Assembly (NCBI RefSeq): GCF_014639235.1
Contig: NZ_BMFU01000015.1
Location: forward strand, 40,489-104,488
Direction of reading: 5' to 3'
Origin: Paenibacillus silvae
GTDB taxonomy: Bacteria; Bacillota; Bacilli; Paenibacillales; Paenibacillaceae
DNA: 64,000 nt
Shown here in pieces: positions 8,357 through 23,300 of this stretch. The notes under the pieces are model-generated. The model worked only from the letters and a program-made list of their open reading frames with translations. It had not been told where the DNA came from and made no database searches. Numbering within the stretch: position 1 is the first letter of the stretch; the number at the start of each line of letters is the position of its first letter. The position numbers and the translations under genes are program-made.

Positions 8357-11300
8357 TTAGAACATAATATCGATCGTCTCTAAGTCATCTTGCTCCTGTT
8401 CGGATGGCCCGATCAGGGAAACATCCTTGAGCAGCATTGAAGGCTGTTCGCCAATTTGTTCAATGATCACAAGCAGGTCCTGAGCAAAATTGTCGATCAG
8501 ATTACGTGTAAACAACTTCGTGGCATATTCGAATTGCCCGTTCATGCCCTCATCCAGCATCGAAATGATCAAAGTCAGATCAAATTGGGAAACGGTATGT
8601 TTTTCCGGATAAGATTCGATCTGGATATCTCCAAAGCTTTGAACGTTATCTTCCTTCGTTTCCAGAGCAAACATGACATCAAACACTGGATTGCGGCTTT
8701 GATCGCGCGGTACTTGCAGCTTTGTCACAAGCTCCTCAAACGGATAATCCTGGTGGTCATAGGCGCCCAGCATCGTTTCTTTGACTTCGTTCAAGTAAGC
8801 AAGGAACGTCTTCTCACCTGAAGGATAATGGCGAATCGCCAATGTGTTAACAAACATTCCGATTAGCGGCTCCAGGTCGGCATGGGTGCGACCCGACACC
8901 GGCGTCCCTACAATGAAGTCTTCTTGTCCCGAATATTTGCTGAGCAGGACGGAATAGACAGCCGATAACACCATATACAGGGTAGCACCGTTCTCATCTG
9001 CAATGCGCTGCAAGCTTTCGGTCATCTGCTTGTTAATACTGAAAGGCAGCACATCTCCCTCAAAACTGCGAACAGCAGGTCTGGCAAAGTCCGTAGGCAG
9101 TTCAAGCGTTGGCAGATCACCATTCAGCATATCCAGCCAGTAGGCTTCCTGACGTTTCAACCGATCTTTAACATATTCAGATTGCTGCCAAGCGGCAAAC
9201 TCCTTGTACTGAATCCGAAGTGGCTCCAACGTCTCACCGTTATACAGACGCAGCAGTTCTTCGACGAAGATGCCCATTGACATGCCATCCGTGACGATAT
9301 GATGAATGTCCAGCATAAGCAGATGGCGCTCCGCTTCCCATTCAACCAAGCCCACGCGCAGCAGTGGTGGCAAATGCAAATCGAAGACACGTACAAAGGC
9401 ATCTGCTATGCATTTCGTTTCACTTTCTGTTGCTTTTGTATACTCTACGGCAAACTCCAAGTCCGCATAAATGCGCTGCACCGGTTCCCCGTCAACCATG
9501 TCGAAGCCGGTTCGCAAGATTTCGTGACGCGCGATTAAGCCCTTGAGCGCTGCCTCAAATCGTTCCCGTTCCAAGCCCCCGACGAGCACCGTCATGCCAG
9601 ACATGTTGTAACTCAGCTCGGCACCTTGCATCTGCTGCTGGATATAAAGCCGTTTTTGCACAGAGGAAAGTGGGTAGCGATCCTGCTTATTCAGCACCGG
9701 AATAGAGAGGAATTCCTGCTGCTCCAATCGACTGATTGCTTTAGCCATGGCTTCAACGGTCGAATGCTGGAACACATCGCGCAAAGGCAGATCTACGCTC
9801 AACGTTTTATGCACCTTGCTAACCAACGCTGTTGCTCGCAGGGAGTGACCGCCGAGATCGAAGAAGTTGTCGTGAACACCAATTTCCTTCGAAAGCCCCA
9901 ACACATCCTGCCAGATTGCCGCCAGCTTTGTTTCCAACTCATTACGCGGTGCTACGTATTCACGGTCTGCACTTATTCCCTCTTCCGGCGTCGGCAGCGC
10001 CTTTCGGTCGATTTTTCCGTTTGGTGTCAGAGGTACTTGCTCGAGTTCGATAAAGTAAGACGGGATCATATAACCCGGCAACTCGCTGGAGATCGCCCGT
10101 TTTATGTCAATCGCCAGCAATCCGCTATCCGTTGTGTAATACGCGCACAGCGCCTTCTGTCCGTTCGCATCACTTCGAACCAGCACCACCGCTTCACGCA
10201 CACCTGCCACCTGCAGCAGCTGCGACTCAATCTCACCCGTCTCGATCCGGTAACCCCGGATTTTCGCCTGGTTGTCGATTCGACCGATGAAGTCCACATT
10301 GCCGTCCTCCATCCACCGCGCTAAATCTCCTGTGCGATACAGCCGCTCCCCGGCGACGAATGGACTATCCACAAACTTCTCTGCCGTCAGCTCCGCACGG
10401 TTCAAGTAACCACGTGCCACACCGGTGCCGCCAATCACCAGCTCGCCCAGCACCCCAACGGGCACTGGATTCAGATGTGCATCCACAATGTAGAATTTCG
10501 CATTTAGCCACGCTTTGCCAATCGGCACATGGCCCGTCTGCGGCAGCTGGGTCAGCGGCTCGTCATAGAAGCTGGAGTCAATCGCCGCTTCGGTCACGCC
10601 GTAGGCGTTAATAATGCGGAACGATGAGCCGAACCGCTCCTGCAAGGTGCGATAATCTGCAACGCTGCAGCTATCCGAGCTTGTGATCAGCAGCTCCATC
10701 GAGCGGATATCCTGCTTCTGCTCGTACACGTACTGCATGAACGGCACAATCAATGCTGGTGTCGATTCGAAAATAGTCACCCGTTCCCGCTCCATCCAGT
10801 GGTGCAGACGGGATGGATCAATCCGGTCGTCCTTAGGCACAATCACCATCGTGCCCCCGTTATACAGCGTGCGTGCAATATCCCCCACAAACACGTCAAA
10901 CGAGAAGCTCGCAAGCTGCATCAGCCGCACCGGGAACTGATCCAATCCGTATTCACGTCGGTAGCCTGCGGCTGTATTGACCAGGCTCCGATGCTCGATC
11001 ATCACACCCTTCGGCTTGCCGGTGGTTCCCGACGTGTAGATCACATACGCCAAGTCCTCTGGACGAGCTTCATGGAAGCTGTCCATGCCAATAACATCAA
11101 CATCATCCAGAACATTCAGATCACTCTTACTCCCGCCATTCACAGCCCCCGTTAACTTGCCAGAGACCAGGCTGGAGTCTTGGTTTGAGCCCAGCATCGG
11201 CGCATTCGTTCGTTCCTCGCTGTACGATGCTTCATCGTCGAGGTACAGCACGGTCGCCAGTGCCAGCTGCGCTTCATCCAGCCAGGCTTCCGCACGCTCG

Positions 11301-14300
11301 CGCAGTGCTGTTTGCGTCAGGAGCACCTTCGCCCCGCTGTCTTCCAGCATGAAGCGTATGCGGTCTGCCGGATAATCCGGGTCGAGTGGTACATACGCCC
11401 CTCCCGCTTTCCAGACAGCCAGCACCGCCACCAGCAGATCCACCGAGCGCTCGGCAAGAATGCCAACGATCGACTCCCGGCCGATACCGCTGGTGCGCAG
11501 TGTAGCCGCAAGACGGTTCGCCCGCACGTTCAGCTCCGCATAGGTCAGGCGGTCGTTCTCATACACAACAGCTTCTGCCTCCGGCGTGCGTTCCGCCTGT
11601 TTCTCAAACAGGCGGTGGAATGCTGCCACAGGAGCTGCTTCCGACTGCGCCGGGTTAAACGCGCTGATCATTTCTTCTTTTTCCTCCGCCGTCAACATAT
11701 CCAGTTCAGCAATCGTTGCTGACGGGTTGTATAGAATGGATTCAAGCAGCTGCAAGTAGTGGGCAGCCAATTGCTCCACCGTTTTCGTTTTATATAAAGC
11801 CGTAGCGTATTCAAACAGAACTTCCAAGCCATCCTCAATCTCTGTGACATCCAGACTCAAGTCGAATTTGGAAACCGTTTCTTCGCTGGCATACGTCGAT
11901 AAATGAAGTCCTGGAAGCTGGATCTCCACATTCTCTGTATTCTGCAAAGCAAACATCGTATCGAACAGCGGATGACGCCGTAAATCGCGAGCCACATTCA
12001 CCTGATCCACCAGTTCTTCAAACGGATAATTCTGATGTTCAAAAGCACCCAGCGTTGTCTCTTTGATCTCTTGCAAGTAGTCAAGGAACGTCTTCCCGGC
12101 AGCCGGATAACTGCGAATCGCCAACGTATTAACGAACATCCCGATCAACGGCTGAACGTCGCTATGATTTCTGCCCGCAATCGGCGTACCCACTACCACG
12201 TCTTCTTGCCCTGAATATTTGTGTAAGAGTACGTTATATGCTGCAAGCAGAACCATATACAGCGTTGCTCCATTCTCGGCTGCAATTCGCTTCAGGCATT
12301 CCGTTTTCTCACGATTCATATACAGTTGCAACGAATGACCTTCGTAGCTCTGCATAGCCGGGCGTGGATAATCCGTTGGCATTTCCAGAACCGGAAGCTC
12401 TCCGCTGAACATATTAAGCCAGTAGGCTTCTTGCTTGGCAAGCTGCAATTTTTGCTCGTCCGATTGCTGCCATACGGCATAATCCTTGTACTGAATGCGG
12501 AGCGGCTCGAGCGACTGCCCACTGTATAAATGCACGAACTCCTCAATCATGACGTCCATTGAAACGCCATCAGATACGATATGATGTGTATCAAACATTA
12601 AAATGTGCCGATCCGGTGCCAGTTTGGCAAGGCCTACTCGCAGAAGTGGCGGCTTCGCCAGATCAAATGCGCGAACAAATTGACGCACCGTTTCTTCCGC
12701 CTGCTCTTCACTAATCTGCACATATTCAACCTGGAAGGCAGCATCTTCATATATCCGCTGAACGGCTTCACCATGTACCATTTCAAAACCCGTTCGCAGC
12801 GTTTCATGACGCGCTACAAGCCTGCGGAACGCTTCTTCAAACCGTTGAAGGTCAAGCTTTCCTTCAAGCACCATTGCTCCCGGGATATTGTAGCTCAGTT
12901 TGCCTCCTTCCAGTTGATTCAAAATATAAAGTCGCTTCTGGGCGGAAGAGAGCGGATAATATTCGGCAGTTTCCACAGCCGGAATAGAAGTAAACGAGCT
13001 GGACTCCAGCCGTTCCATCGCCGCGGCCATTTCCTCAACTGTCGAGTAGTGGAATACGTCGCGAAGCGGGAATTCAATACCCAGTTCTTTATGCATTTTG
13101 CTGACAAGGGTTGTCGCCCGCAGAGAGTGTCCCCCGAGGTCGAAGAAGTTGTCTGTTACGCCTACCAACTGCTCCTGAAGAAGCACCTCCTGCCAGATGG
13201 CAGCCAGCTTCTGCTCCAGTTCGGTGCGAGGCGCCACGTATTCGTGGCCGCCCCCTTTCGGTGCTGGTAGCGCCTTACGGTCGATTTTCCCATTCGGTGT
13301 TAGCGGTAATTGCTCCAGTTCAACGAAATATGACGGGATCATGTAACCCGGCAGTTCGCTGGAGATTATGCTTTTCAAATCTGACGCCGACAAAACTTCT
13401 TCCACCGTATAATAAGCACATAATGCCTTCTGCCCTTCCTGATCTTCCATCACAACAACGACGGCTTCCTTCACACCAGCTGCACTCAGCAGCTTCGCTT
13501 CGACTTCCCCCGTTTCAATCCGGTAGCCCCGGATTTTGGCCTGGTTGTCGATTCGACCGATGAAGTCTACATTGCCGTCCTCCATCCACCGCGCCAGATC
13601 TCCTGTGCGATACAGCCGCTCCCCGGCGACGAAGGGACTGTCCACAAACTTCTCTGCCGTCAGCTCCGCACGGTTCAAGTAACCGCGCGCCACACCAACA
13701 CCGCCAATCACCAGCTCGCCCAGCACCCCAACGGGTACCGGATTCAAATGGGCATCCACGATGTAAAATGTCGCATTCAGCCAGGCCTTGCCAATCGGCA
13801 CATGGCCCGTCTGCGGCAGCTGGCTCAGCGGCTCGTCATAGAAGCTGGAGTCAATCGCCGCTTCGGTCACGCCGTAGGCGTTAATAATGCGGAACGATGA
13901 GCCGAACCGCTCCTGCAAGGTGCGATAATCTGCAACGCTGCAGCTATCCGAGCTAGTGATGAGCAGCTCCATCGAGCGGATATCCAGCTTCTGCTCGTAC
14001 ACATACTGCATGAACGGAACGATTAATGCTGGTGTCGATTCGAAAATAGTTACCTGCTCCCGCTCCATCCAGTGGTGCAGACGGGATGGATCAATCCGGT
14101 CGTCCTTAGGCACAATTACCATCGTGCCGCCGTTGTACAGCGTGCGCGCAATATCGCCCACGAACACGTCAAACGAGAAGCTTGCAAGCTGCATCAGCCG
14201 CACCGGGAACTGATCCAATCGGTATTCCCGTCGATAGCCTGCCGCTGTATTGACCAGGCTCCGATGCTCGATCATCACACCCTTCGGCTTGCCGGTGGTT

Positions 14301-17300
14301 CCCGACGTGTAGATCACATACGCCAAGTCCTCTGGACGAGCTTCATGGAAGCTGTCCATGTCAGAGACTACGCCGGAAGTTATGCTTGCGTCTTGGTCTG
14401 AGCCCATCATCGGCGCATTCGTTTGCTGCTCGCTATACGCTGCTTCATCGTCGAGGTACAGCACTGTCGCCAGTGCCAGCTGCGCTGCGCTGAGCCAGGT
14501 TTCGGCACGCTCGCGCAGTGGCGTTTGCGTCAGCAGCACCTTCGCCCCGCTGTCCTCCAGCATGAAACGCACGCGGTCTGCCGGATAATCCGGGTCCAAC
14601 GGAACATACGCCCCGCCTGCTTTCCAGACAGCCAGTACCGCTATTAGAAGATCCACCGAGCGCTCGGCAAGGATGCCAACGATCGACTCCCGACCGATGC
14701 CGCTGGTGCGCAGTGTCGCCGCCAGACGGTTCGCCCGTGCATTCAGTTCCGCATACGTCAGACGGTCGTTCTCATACACAACAGCTTCTGCCTCCGGCGT
14801 GCGTTCCGCCTGTTTCTCGAACAGCCTGTGGAATGCTGCCACAGGGGCTGCTTCCGGCTGCGCCGGGTTAAACGCGCTGATGATTTCTTCTTTTTCCGCT
14901 GCTGTCAGAAGCTGCAGCTCATTTATTCGCATATTCGGGTTGACCACAGCTTGCTCCAGTGCCCGAACAAAATGACCACAAAGCTGTCTGATGCCATCCG
15001 CTTCAAACGTCAATGCATTGTACGTAAACCGCAGCAAAATTTGCTCTTCTGGAATGACGGTAATGTCCAGATCGTAGTTCGTTTGCTCCGGCGACTGGAT
15101 GTTGGCAATTGTCAACGCGTTCTGGTCACCCCCGACGACCTGCTCGATCTGTTCTTCCATCGGATAATTTTCAAAGACCATAATATGATTGATCAAGTCG
15201 CGTTTTTGCTCGCTCAGCGACTGAATTTCGAACAGTGGATACGTCTCGTATGCTCTCGATGCCAGTGCTTGATCCTGAGTTGTTCTCAGGATATCTGCTA
15301 CTGTGTGCTCCGCTTTGCCTTGAATACGAACAGGAATCGTATTAATAAACAGACCAATCATGCTTTCGATGCCCGGAATTTCTGCTGGACGCCCGGATAC
15401 AACGGAGCCGAATACGACATCCTCGCTGTTGTTGTATATCTGCAGCACCAGTCCCCATATGGTCTGCATGAACGTATTAAGTGTCACCTGCTGCTGGCGC
15501 GCTGCACGCTCAATTTGCCCAGTCAGTCCTTTACCAAGCTCCACATCCATTTCAGCCATCTCAAAAGCATGCTGTCTCAGTTGCGTTTTCTCCTGTGGCA
15601 GCCTGGTCTGCTGATCGTAACCTGCCAAATATTCAGACCAGTATAGTGAAGCTTTCGCAGCATCTTGAGCTTCAAGCCATTCGATATACTTGGAGTACGA
15701 GGTCACTGGAGGAAGCTCCGGTGCATGCTTTTCCTGAATTGCGAAATAGGTATCGAACACTTCCTTGATCATGAAAGACATACACCAGCCATCCATCAAA
15801 ATATGATGGTGGCTCCAGATCACATGATAGGACTCTTCGCCTGTACGGAGGACAGTCACACGCATCAGAGAGCCTTGTGCCAGATCGAACTTGTTTGCTT
15901 TATCCTCGCTGACAAACTCGGCTATCGTCTTCTCCGGGTCTTTATGGTATGAAGGGCGAATATCTTCAAAATACACTTCACACTTCCGCTCGCGGAATAC
16001 CACCTGAATCGGCTCGTCCCTCCAGCCCGTCACGAAATTGGTTCGCAGCGCTTCATTGCGCTGCACCAGCGTGTCCAGACCTTGAGTGAAGGCCTCGACA
16101 TTCAGGCTTCCGTGCAGATCGAAGGTCACCTGTTCAAAATAGGCTTCCGAATCAGCATCCAGCAGGCTGTGGAACAACATCCCTTTTTGCAGCGGCGTCA
16201 GGGTATATACATTTTCCAGTTCGCCAAGCACCGCCGTATGTTCGGTAAGCTGCTCCAGCTCCTCCACCGTCATATCCTGAAGCAGTACATCGCTAGGCGT
16301 AAGCTCCGGCTTCTCTTTTGAAATACAATGGCTGATGATTTCACGCAAGCTCGATTGGAGCAGGGTGCCCAATCGCTCTACCGTTTCCCGTTTATACTGG
16401 GTTTTCCCGTATCGAATGTTGAGCTCCAGCACTCCCTCTGACACCATACCGTTAATATCGAGCACAAAATCCATCATTGCATTCGGGCTCGAATCAGAAC
16501 CCGGACTGAACGGAGACGGCTGTGAGCCGCTACCATCGTAATCCTGATCGAACTGACCCAGATAGTTGAAGCTGATCTCAGGCGCTAAAACAAACCTCTC
16601 GTCACCACGTGTTTCTGCCAAATAACGCAGGATGCCGTAACCGATTCCTTTGTTCGGAATGCGGCGCAAGCCTTCTTTCACCCTTTTCACCTGATGACCA
16701 AGATTGTCTGCGTGACCTGGCTCCAGAACGACAGGAAATTGGCTTGTAAACCATCCTACCGTGCGTGTAATATCTACATTTTGAAAAAGTTCTTCACGAC
16801 CGTGGCCCTCGAGATTCACCAGCACTCGTTCATGACCACTCCAGGCATGTACTGCAAGGCTTAGCGCGGCAAGCAAAAGATCATTCATCTCTGTATGATA
16901 GGCAAGGTGTGCCTGCTTCAGCAGCTGCTCCGTTTCCGCCGCCGTCCAACGCACAGACACAAGCCCGCTGTCCTTCAGCATGGAACGCTCTTGTTCAAAA
17001 TCTCTCGAAAGCGGCTCATAGGTCAATTGCTCGATATTATGCCAATGCTCTCTTTCACTTTCGATTGCCGAACCATTGGCATAATCAGCGAGCTGTTTCG
17101 CCCACAGCTGGAAAGAATCCGTTTTGAGCGGCAGACGGATCGGCTGCCCTTGCCGTGCCTGATCATAACCGGTTGCTAAATCCTCAAGCAGAATTCGCCA
17201 GGACACACTGTCCACAACCAAATGATGGATCGCAATGAGCAGGTGGTCACCATCGTCGCAGCGGAACAAACCAAGCTTCACCAGTGGGCCATACTCCAGA

Positions 17301-20300
17301 TCAATGCTTGCTTGGATCTCACTCGCCTTAGCCTCCACCGCATTCTTTACATCCAGCGTGCCCCTGAAATCAATAATCTCCAGGTCAAACAGTGCTTCGT
17401 TCTCTTCAGCGCCTCGATTCCAGGCTGCATAACCATGCTCGGTTGCACGGTAAACCGTACGGAGAGCATCGTGATGCACGATAAGCTGACGCACGGCCTG
17501 ACACAGAGCTTCTTCATCAAACCCTTGCTTGGAAAACTGCATGAACGCCTGGTTGCTGTGATGTATATCGGCTGGATTTTGCTCAAAGAACCAGCTCTGA
17601 ATCGGGGTCAAAACAACCTCTCCCGTCACTTCGGCCTGGCTTGCCGTTCTTTCCACCGTTTGCAGTCGCATACTCAGGGCGGAGATCGTCGGGTAATGGA
17701 ACAAATCCTTCATGACCAGCTTGTAGCCCGTTTGCAAAAGGCGAGAAGATACCTGCAAAGCTTTAATGGAATCCCCGCCAAGGGCAAAGAAGTTATCCAT
17801 AGTGCCAACCCGTTCCAAGCCTAAAACCGACTGCCAGACCGAAGCGAGTGCTTGCTCGCCCGGAGTACGCGGCGCCGTATATACAGCCTCGTAACGCATG
17901 CTTCCTTCTGGCACAGGCAGCGCTTTACGGTCGATCTTGCCGTTTGGCGTAAGTGGCATTTGATCCAGACGCATCATGCGCAAAGGCACCATATGTGAAG
18001 GCAACGCCGCTTCCAGATGAGTCACAAGCTGTTCCAGATCGAAGTCCGAATTTGCTACGACATAACCGCACAAATACTTCTGTCCCCGCTCGTCCATGCG
18101 GTCGATGACGAGTGCTTGTTCCACGTCAGCAACATTTTTCATGGCTGCTTCAATCTCACCCAGCTCGATCCGATAACCGCGAATTTTTACCTGATTGTCG
18201 ATTCGCCCGATAAAATCCACGTTACCGTCCGGCATCCAGCGTGCCAGATCTCCCGTCCTGTAAAGCCGCTCTCCAGTAACAAACGGGCTATCTACGAACT
18301 TCTCCTCCGTCAAATCCGGGCGATTCAAATATCCGCGGGCGACGCCAGCTCCGCCGATAACCAGCTCGCCCAGTACCCCGATCGGCACCGGCTTCAGATG
18401 TGCATCCACAATATAGAACTTCGCATTTAGCCACGCTTTTCCGATTGGCACGCTTCCCGTCTTCGGCAGCTTACTCAGCGGCTCGTCATAAAAGCTAGAA
18501 TCAATCGCTGCTTCTGTGACGCCATAGCTGTTAATGATACGGAACTGCGAGCCGAAACGCTCCTGCAAGGTGCGGTAGTCCGCCACATTGCAGGCATCCG
18601 AGCTTGTAATCAGCAGCTGCATGGAGCTGAGGTCCAATCCTTCTGCATATACATGCTCCATGAACGGTATGATCAACGCTGGAGTCGATTCAAACACCGT
18701 TATGGCGTAGTCGTGAATCCAGCCATAGAGACGGGTTGCATCAATCCGATCTTCCTTAGGCACGATAATCATCGTTCCTCCGTTGTACAGCGTCCGTGCA
18801 ATGTCGCCGACAAACACATCAAACGAGAAGCTCGCAAGTTGTAACAGCCGGATCGGGAATTGATCCAGTCGATAGTCCCGCCGATAACCCGCGGCCGTGT
18901 TTACCAGACTGCGATGTTCCACCGCCACGCCCTTCGGTCGGCCCGTTGTACCGGAGGTATAGATGACGTAAGCCAAATCATGTGGTTTGTTCACATTCGC
19001 TGGATTGCATGCAGGAACTGCTGCTAGTCTGTGGATCTCTGCTTCTGCGGTGGCAGACGTTTCCGCAGCAGATGGTTCCGCTGGTGCCAAAACCTTCTCC
19101 TCGGAGCCTGACTGGCACAGCGTTTGCAAGCCCGCAGCGGTTTCTATCGCTTCAAGGCTGTATGTGGCAGCGTCGTCCAGTGCAAGCACCGTTTGCAGTA
19201 CCAGAGCTCCGTTGCTTCGCCAAGTTTCTGCCTGTTCCAGCAGACAGGTCTGTGTAAGCAGCACGGCTGCCCCGCTGTCTGCCAGCATATATTCGATCCG
19301 TTCCACCGGATAATCCGGGTCGAGAGGCACATAAGCGCCACCCGCCTTCCATACAGCGAGTACGCCGATCAGCAGCTCCACCGAACGCCCGGCCAGAATG
19401 CCGACCACCTGCTCCGGTCTCACCCCGTGTGCCCGCAGTGCATACGCCAGACTATTCGCCCTGGAATTCAAATCTGCATATGTCAGCTTGTTGTCTTCAC
19501 AGACTACGGCCAGCGCTTCTGGAGTACGCTCCGCCTGCTGCTCGAACAACTCGTGGAACGTACTCTCTCTCCACGACTCAGACAACTCATCCGCTTCCAA
19601 GCCTGCCCCCTCTGTGTTGTACCGGTTCGCAAGAGCCGGGCACGACACGTCAAACCGGACCAGTAAATCATGCATTTCGCTACTCGTTAAAATATTCAAA
19701 TCCGCAATTTGTGCATCCGGGTCAGCCAGAATCGAGGACAAAAGCTGCTCGTAATGGTTGGCCAGCCGTACGATCGTCTCCGGTCTAAACAACGAGGTAG
19801 CATACTCGATCTTGCAGAGCAATTCGTTACCCGTCTCCACGATATCCAAGCTAAGATCAAACTTTGCCGTCTTTTCCTCAATGTCAAACAGCGACCAGTG
19901 TATTCCTTCCATGGTTAGATCCAGACTTTCGTGCTTTTGCAGAGAAAACATCGTATCAAACAGCGGGTTACGGCTTAAATCCCGGCTTACCTGAAGAGCT
20001 TCCACCAGCTCCTCAAACGGATAGTCCTGGTGTTCATAGGCCCCAAGTGTCGTCTCCTTCACTTCCTGCAAGTAATCGAGGAACGTCCGCTCTGCCGCTG
20101 GTCCCAAACGAAGGGCTAGCGTATTGACGAACATGCCGATAATCGGCTGCAAGTCGGCGTGAGAACGGGCAGCAATCGGCGTGCCGACCACAATATCCTC
20201 CTGCCCCGCGTATTTATGCAGCAATACAGAGTACGCAGCCAGCAGAAGCATGTACAGCGTTGCACCTGAGTCACCTGCCAGCCGTTTGAGCGCTTCACTT

Positions 20301-23300
20301 TTCTCCGCATCCAGCGCAAACGTGAGGGTCTGTCCGTCAAACTGCTGTATGAACGGACGAGGGAAATCAAGCGGCAGCTCAAGAACCGGAGGCTCAGAGC
20401 TGTATACCCCGCGCCAGTATTGCTCCTGCTGCTGGATGGATTGACGTTGCTCCTCCGATTGCTGCCATACAGCATAATCCTTGTATTGAATTCGTATCTC
20501 AGGCAAAGTCTCCCCGTTGTATAGCTGCACGAATTCGCGCAGCAGAATGTCCATGGAAAGGCCATCAGAACCAATATGATGCATATCCAGCACAAGCAGA
20601 AATTTTTCTTGTTCCAGCTCGATCAGCATAGCACGCAGTAAAGGCGGCCGAGTCAAGTCAAAAGGTTGAATGAAGCTTTCAAGCAGTGCCGCAATCTGAT
20701 CTTCGCTTGCCTGAAGCTTCTCGATCTTGAACGCTACGAACGGATGAATGTGCTGAACCGGCTCTCCATTCACGATTTCAAAACCGGTGCGCAGCATATC
20801 ATGCCGTGCCACTAAAGCAGCCAGCGCCGCTTCCACTCTGGTTTCGTTCAACGCCCCTTCCAGTTGCAAGGCACTTGGAAGATTGTAATTTAGCTCCAGC
20901 TCATCGAGCTGGTGCAGGACGAACAGCCTTTTTTGCGCGGAGGAAACCGGGTAGTAGACTCTCTCTTCTGCTTTTGGGATTGAACTTTGCAATGTTTTCT
21001 CCAAGCTGGAAATAGCCTCGGCCATAGATTCCACCGTTGTAAGGCGGAACACGTCACGCAAAGGAACCTCAACGTTCATTTCCTTCCTGATTTTGCTGAC
21101 AAGGCTTGTCGCCCGCAAGGAGTGACCACCGAGCTCAAAGAAATTATCCAGAACTCCAATGCCGGAGTAACCCAGTACATCCTCCCAGATGTTCACAAGC
21201 TCGGACTCCGTTCGATTCCGCGGCGCTACGTATTCAACGCCCGTTTGCATGCTGCCTTGCGGCTCAGGCAGCGCTTTGCGGTCCACTTTTCCGTTAGACG
21301 TCAGCGGCATGCGCTCCAGCTGTACAAAGTACGACGGAATCATATACCCCGGCATTCCCTGGGCTAGAGTGGCTCTAATATCACTGACCGTCAACGTTCG
21401 CTCCGCGACAAAGTAGGCAACAAGCGCATTTTCACCTCCGTTGTCCTGACGGGCGAGCACCACGGCTTCTTCCACTCCCTGGACATTCAGCAGCTGCGTC
21501 TCGATCTCGTCCAGCTCAATTCGATATCCGCGAATTTTTACTTGGTGGTCGATTCGGCCCAGGTATTCGATATTGCCATCCGGCAGCCACGCCGCCAGGT
21601 CACCTGAACGGTACAGCTTGTCTCCCTCCGCAAACGGAGAATCCACAAACTTCTCCGCCGTCAGATCCGGGCGGTTCAGATATCCTCTCGCCAATCCTTC
21701 CCCGGCTACGTACATTTCTCCGGCTACACCGATCGGCACAGGACGGCGGTTTTCGTCCAGCACATACACACGCAGTGTCGGAATGGGCTTGCCTATGTTA
21801 CTCTTCGCTGCTTCGATCTCGGTCCATGTAATTTCCTTATATGTCACGTGAACCGTCGTCTCCGTAATACCATACATATTGATCAGCTTTGTTTCCGGGT
21901 ACTTCGTCTTGAATCCCTTGAGCAGCAGCGGACTCAGCGCTTCCCCCCCGAAGATGACATTGCGTATCCGCAAATTATACGGGTGCTCTGCCAGAACCTC
22001 ACGTAATAGCTGATAGAAGTACGTTGGGGTCTGGTTCAAAATCGTGATCTGCTCCCGACTCAGCAGCGCCAGGAAATCGGCTGGATTTTTCGCTGTGAGC
22101 GGCGGTACGATCACCAGCTTGCCTCCGTACAGCAGTGCCCCGTACATTTCCCAGACGGAGAAATCAAAACAGAACGAGTGGAACAGCGTCCACGTATCGG
22201 ACGGGCCGAAGTCAAACAGGTTTTTGTCATTGAATAGAAGACGCACGACATTTTTATGCTCAATTAACGTACCCTTCGGTTTGCCCGTGGTTCCCGACGT
22301 ATAGATCACATAGGCCAGGTTGTCCGGCCCGGAAATCGGCTCCAGATTTGAAGCTTCCCTGGCATCTGCCGAGTGGTTCGTCCAGCTATCCTCCAGAACA
22401 AAATCATTTAATTCGAGACGCGGTCCTGCGAAGTCTGTTTTCTCGTGCAAATGCTTTTGAATGAGCAGCAGCGGTGCGCCCGAATCCTCGATCATGAAGC
22501 GGATACGCTCCTGCGGGTAATCAGGATCGACAGGCACGTAGGCACCGCCCGCTTTCAGAATTGCCAGAATGCCAACAACCATATCCAGCGAGCGCTCAGC
22601 GAGAATGGCTACTAATTGATCTGCTTCGACTCCCGTCTCGCGCAGCTTTCGTGCCAGACAATTGGAACGTTCGTTCAGTTCGCGGTAGGTCAGCTGCCGC
22701 TCATTCATGACCACGGCGACGTTGTTTGGATAATGCTCCGCTTGCTCTTCAAACAAACCGTGAATCGTCTGCTGCCGCGGGTATTCCGCCTCCAAATCGT
22801 TGAAATCATGCACCAACTCGTGGATTTCTTCCTGCGTGAGCATTCCAAGCGATGCAATATCCCCGTCCGGCGCCGTTGCGATGGTATGTAACAGTTTGTC
22901 ATAATGTCTGGCAAACCGCTCAGCGGTCTCCTGTTTATACAAAGCTGTAGCATACTCCAATCGGCATTCGAGCTGACCATGCAGCTCCGAAATGTCCAGA
23001 AGCAGCTCGAACTTGGAGGTCAGGTTTTCCAACGGATAAAAGGATTGCTCCAGTCCCTCAATGACTATTTGCTCGTTCTCTGTATTTTGCAGAGAGAAGA
23101 ACGTATCAAAGAGTGGATTCCGACCCGTTGCGCGAGGGATCTGCAGACTTTCCACCAAATCCTCAAACAAATAATTTTGGTGTTCAAATGCCCCTAGTGT
23201 AATGTTTTTGATTTCTTCCAAGTAAGAAAGATATGGCTTGGAACGCTCAGGACGACTGCGAATGGCCAGCGTATTGATAAACATGCCTACGATGGGCTGC

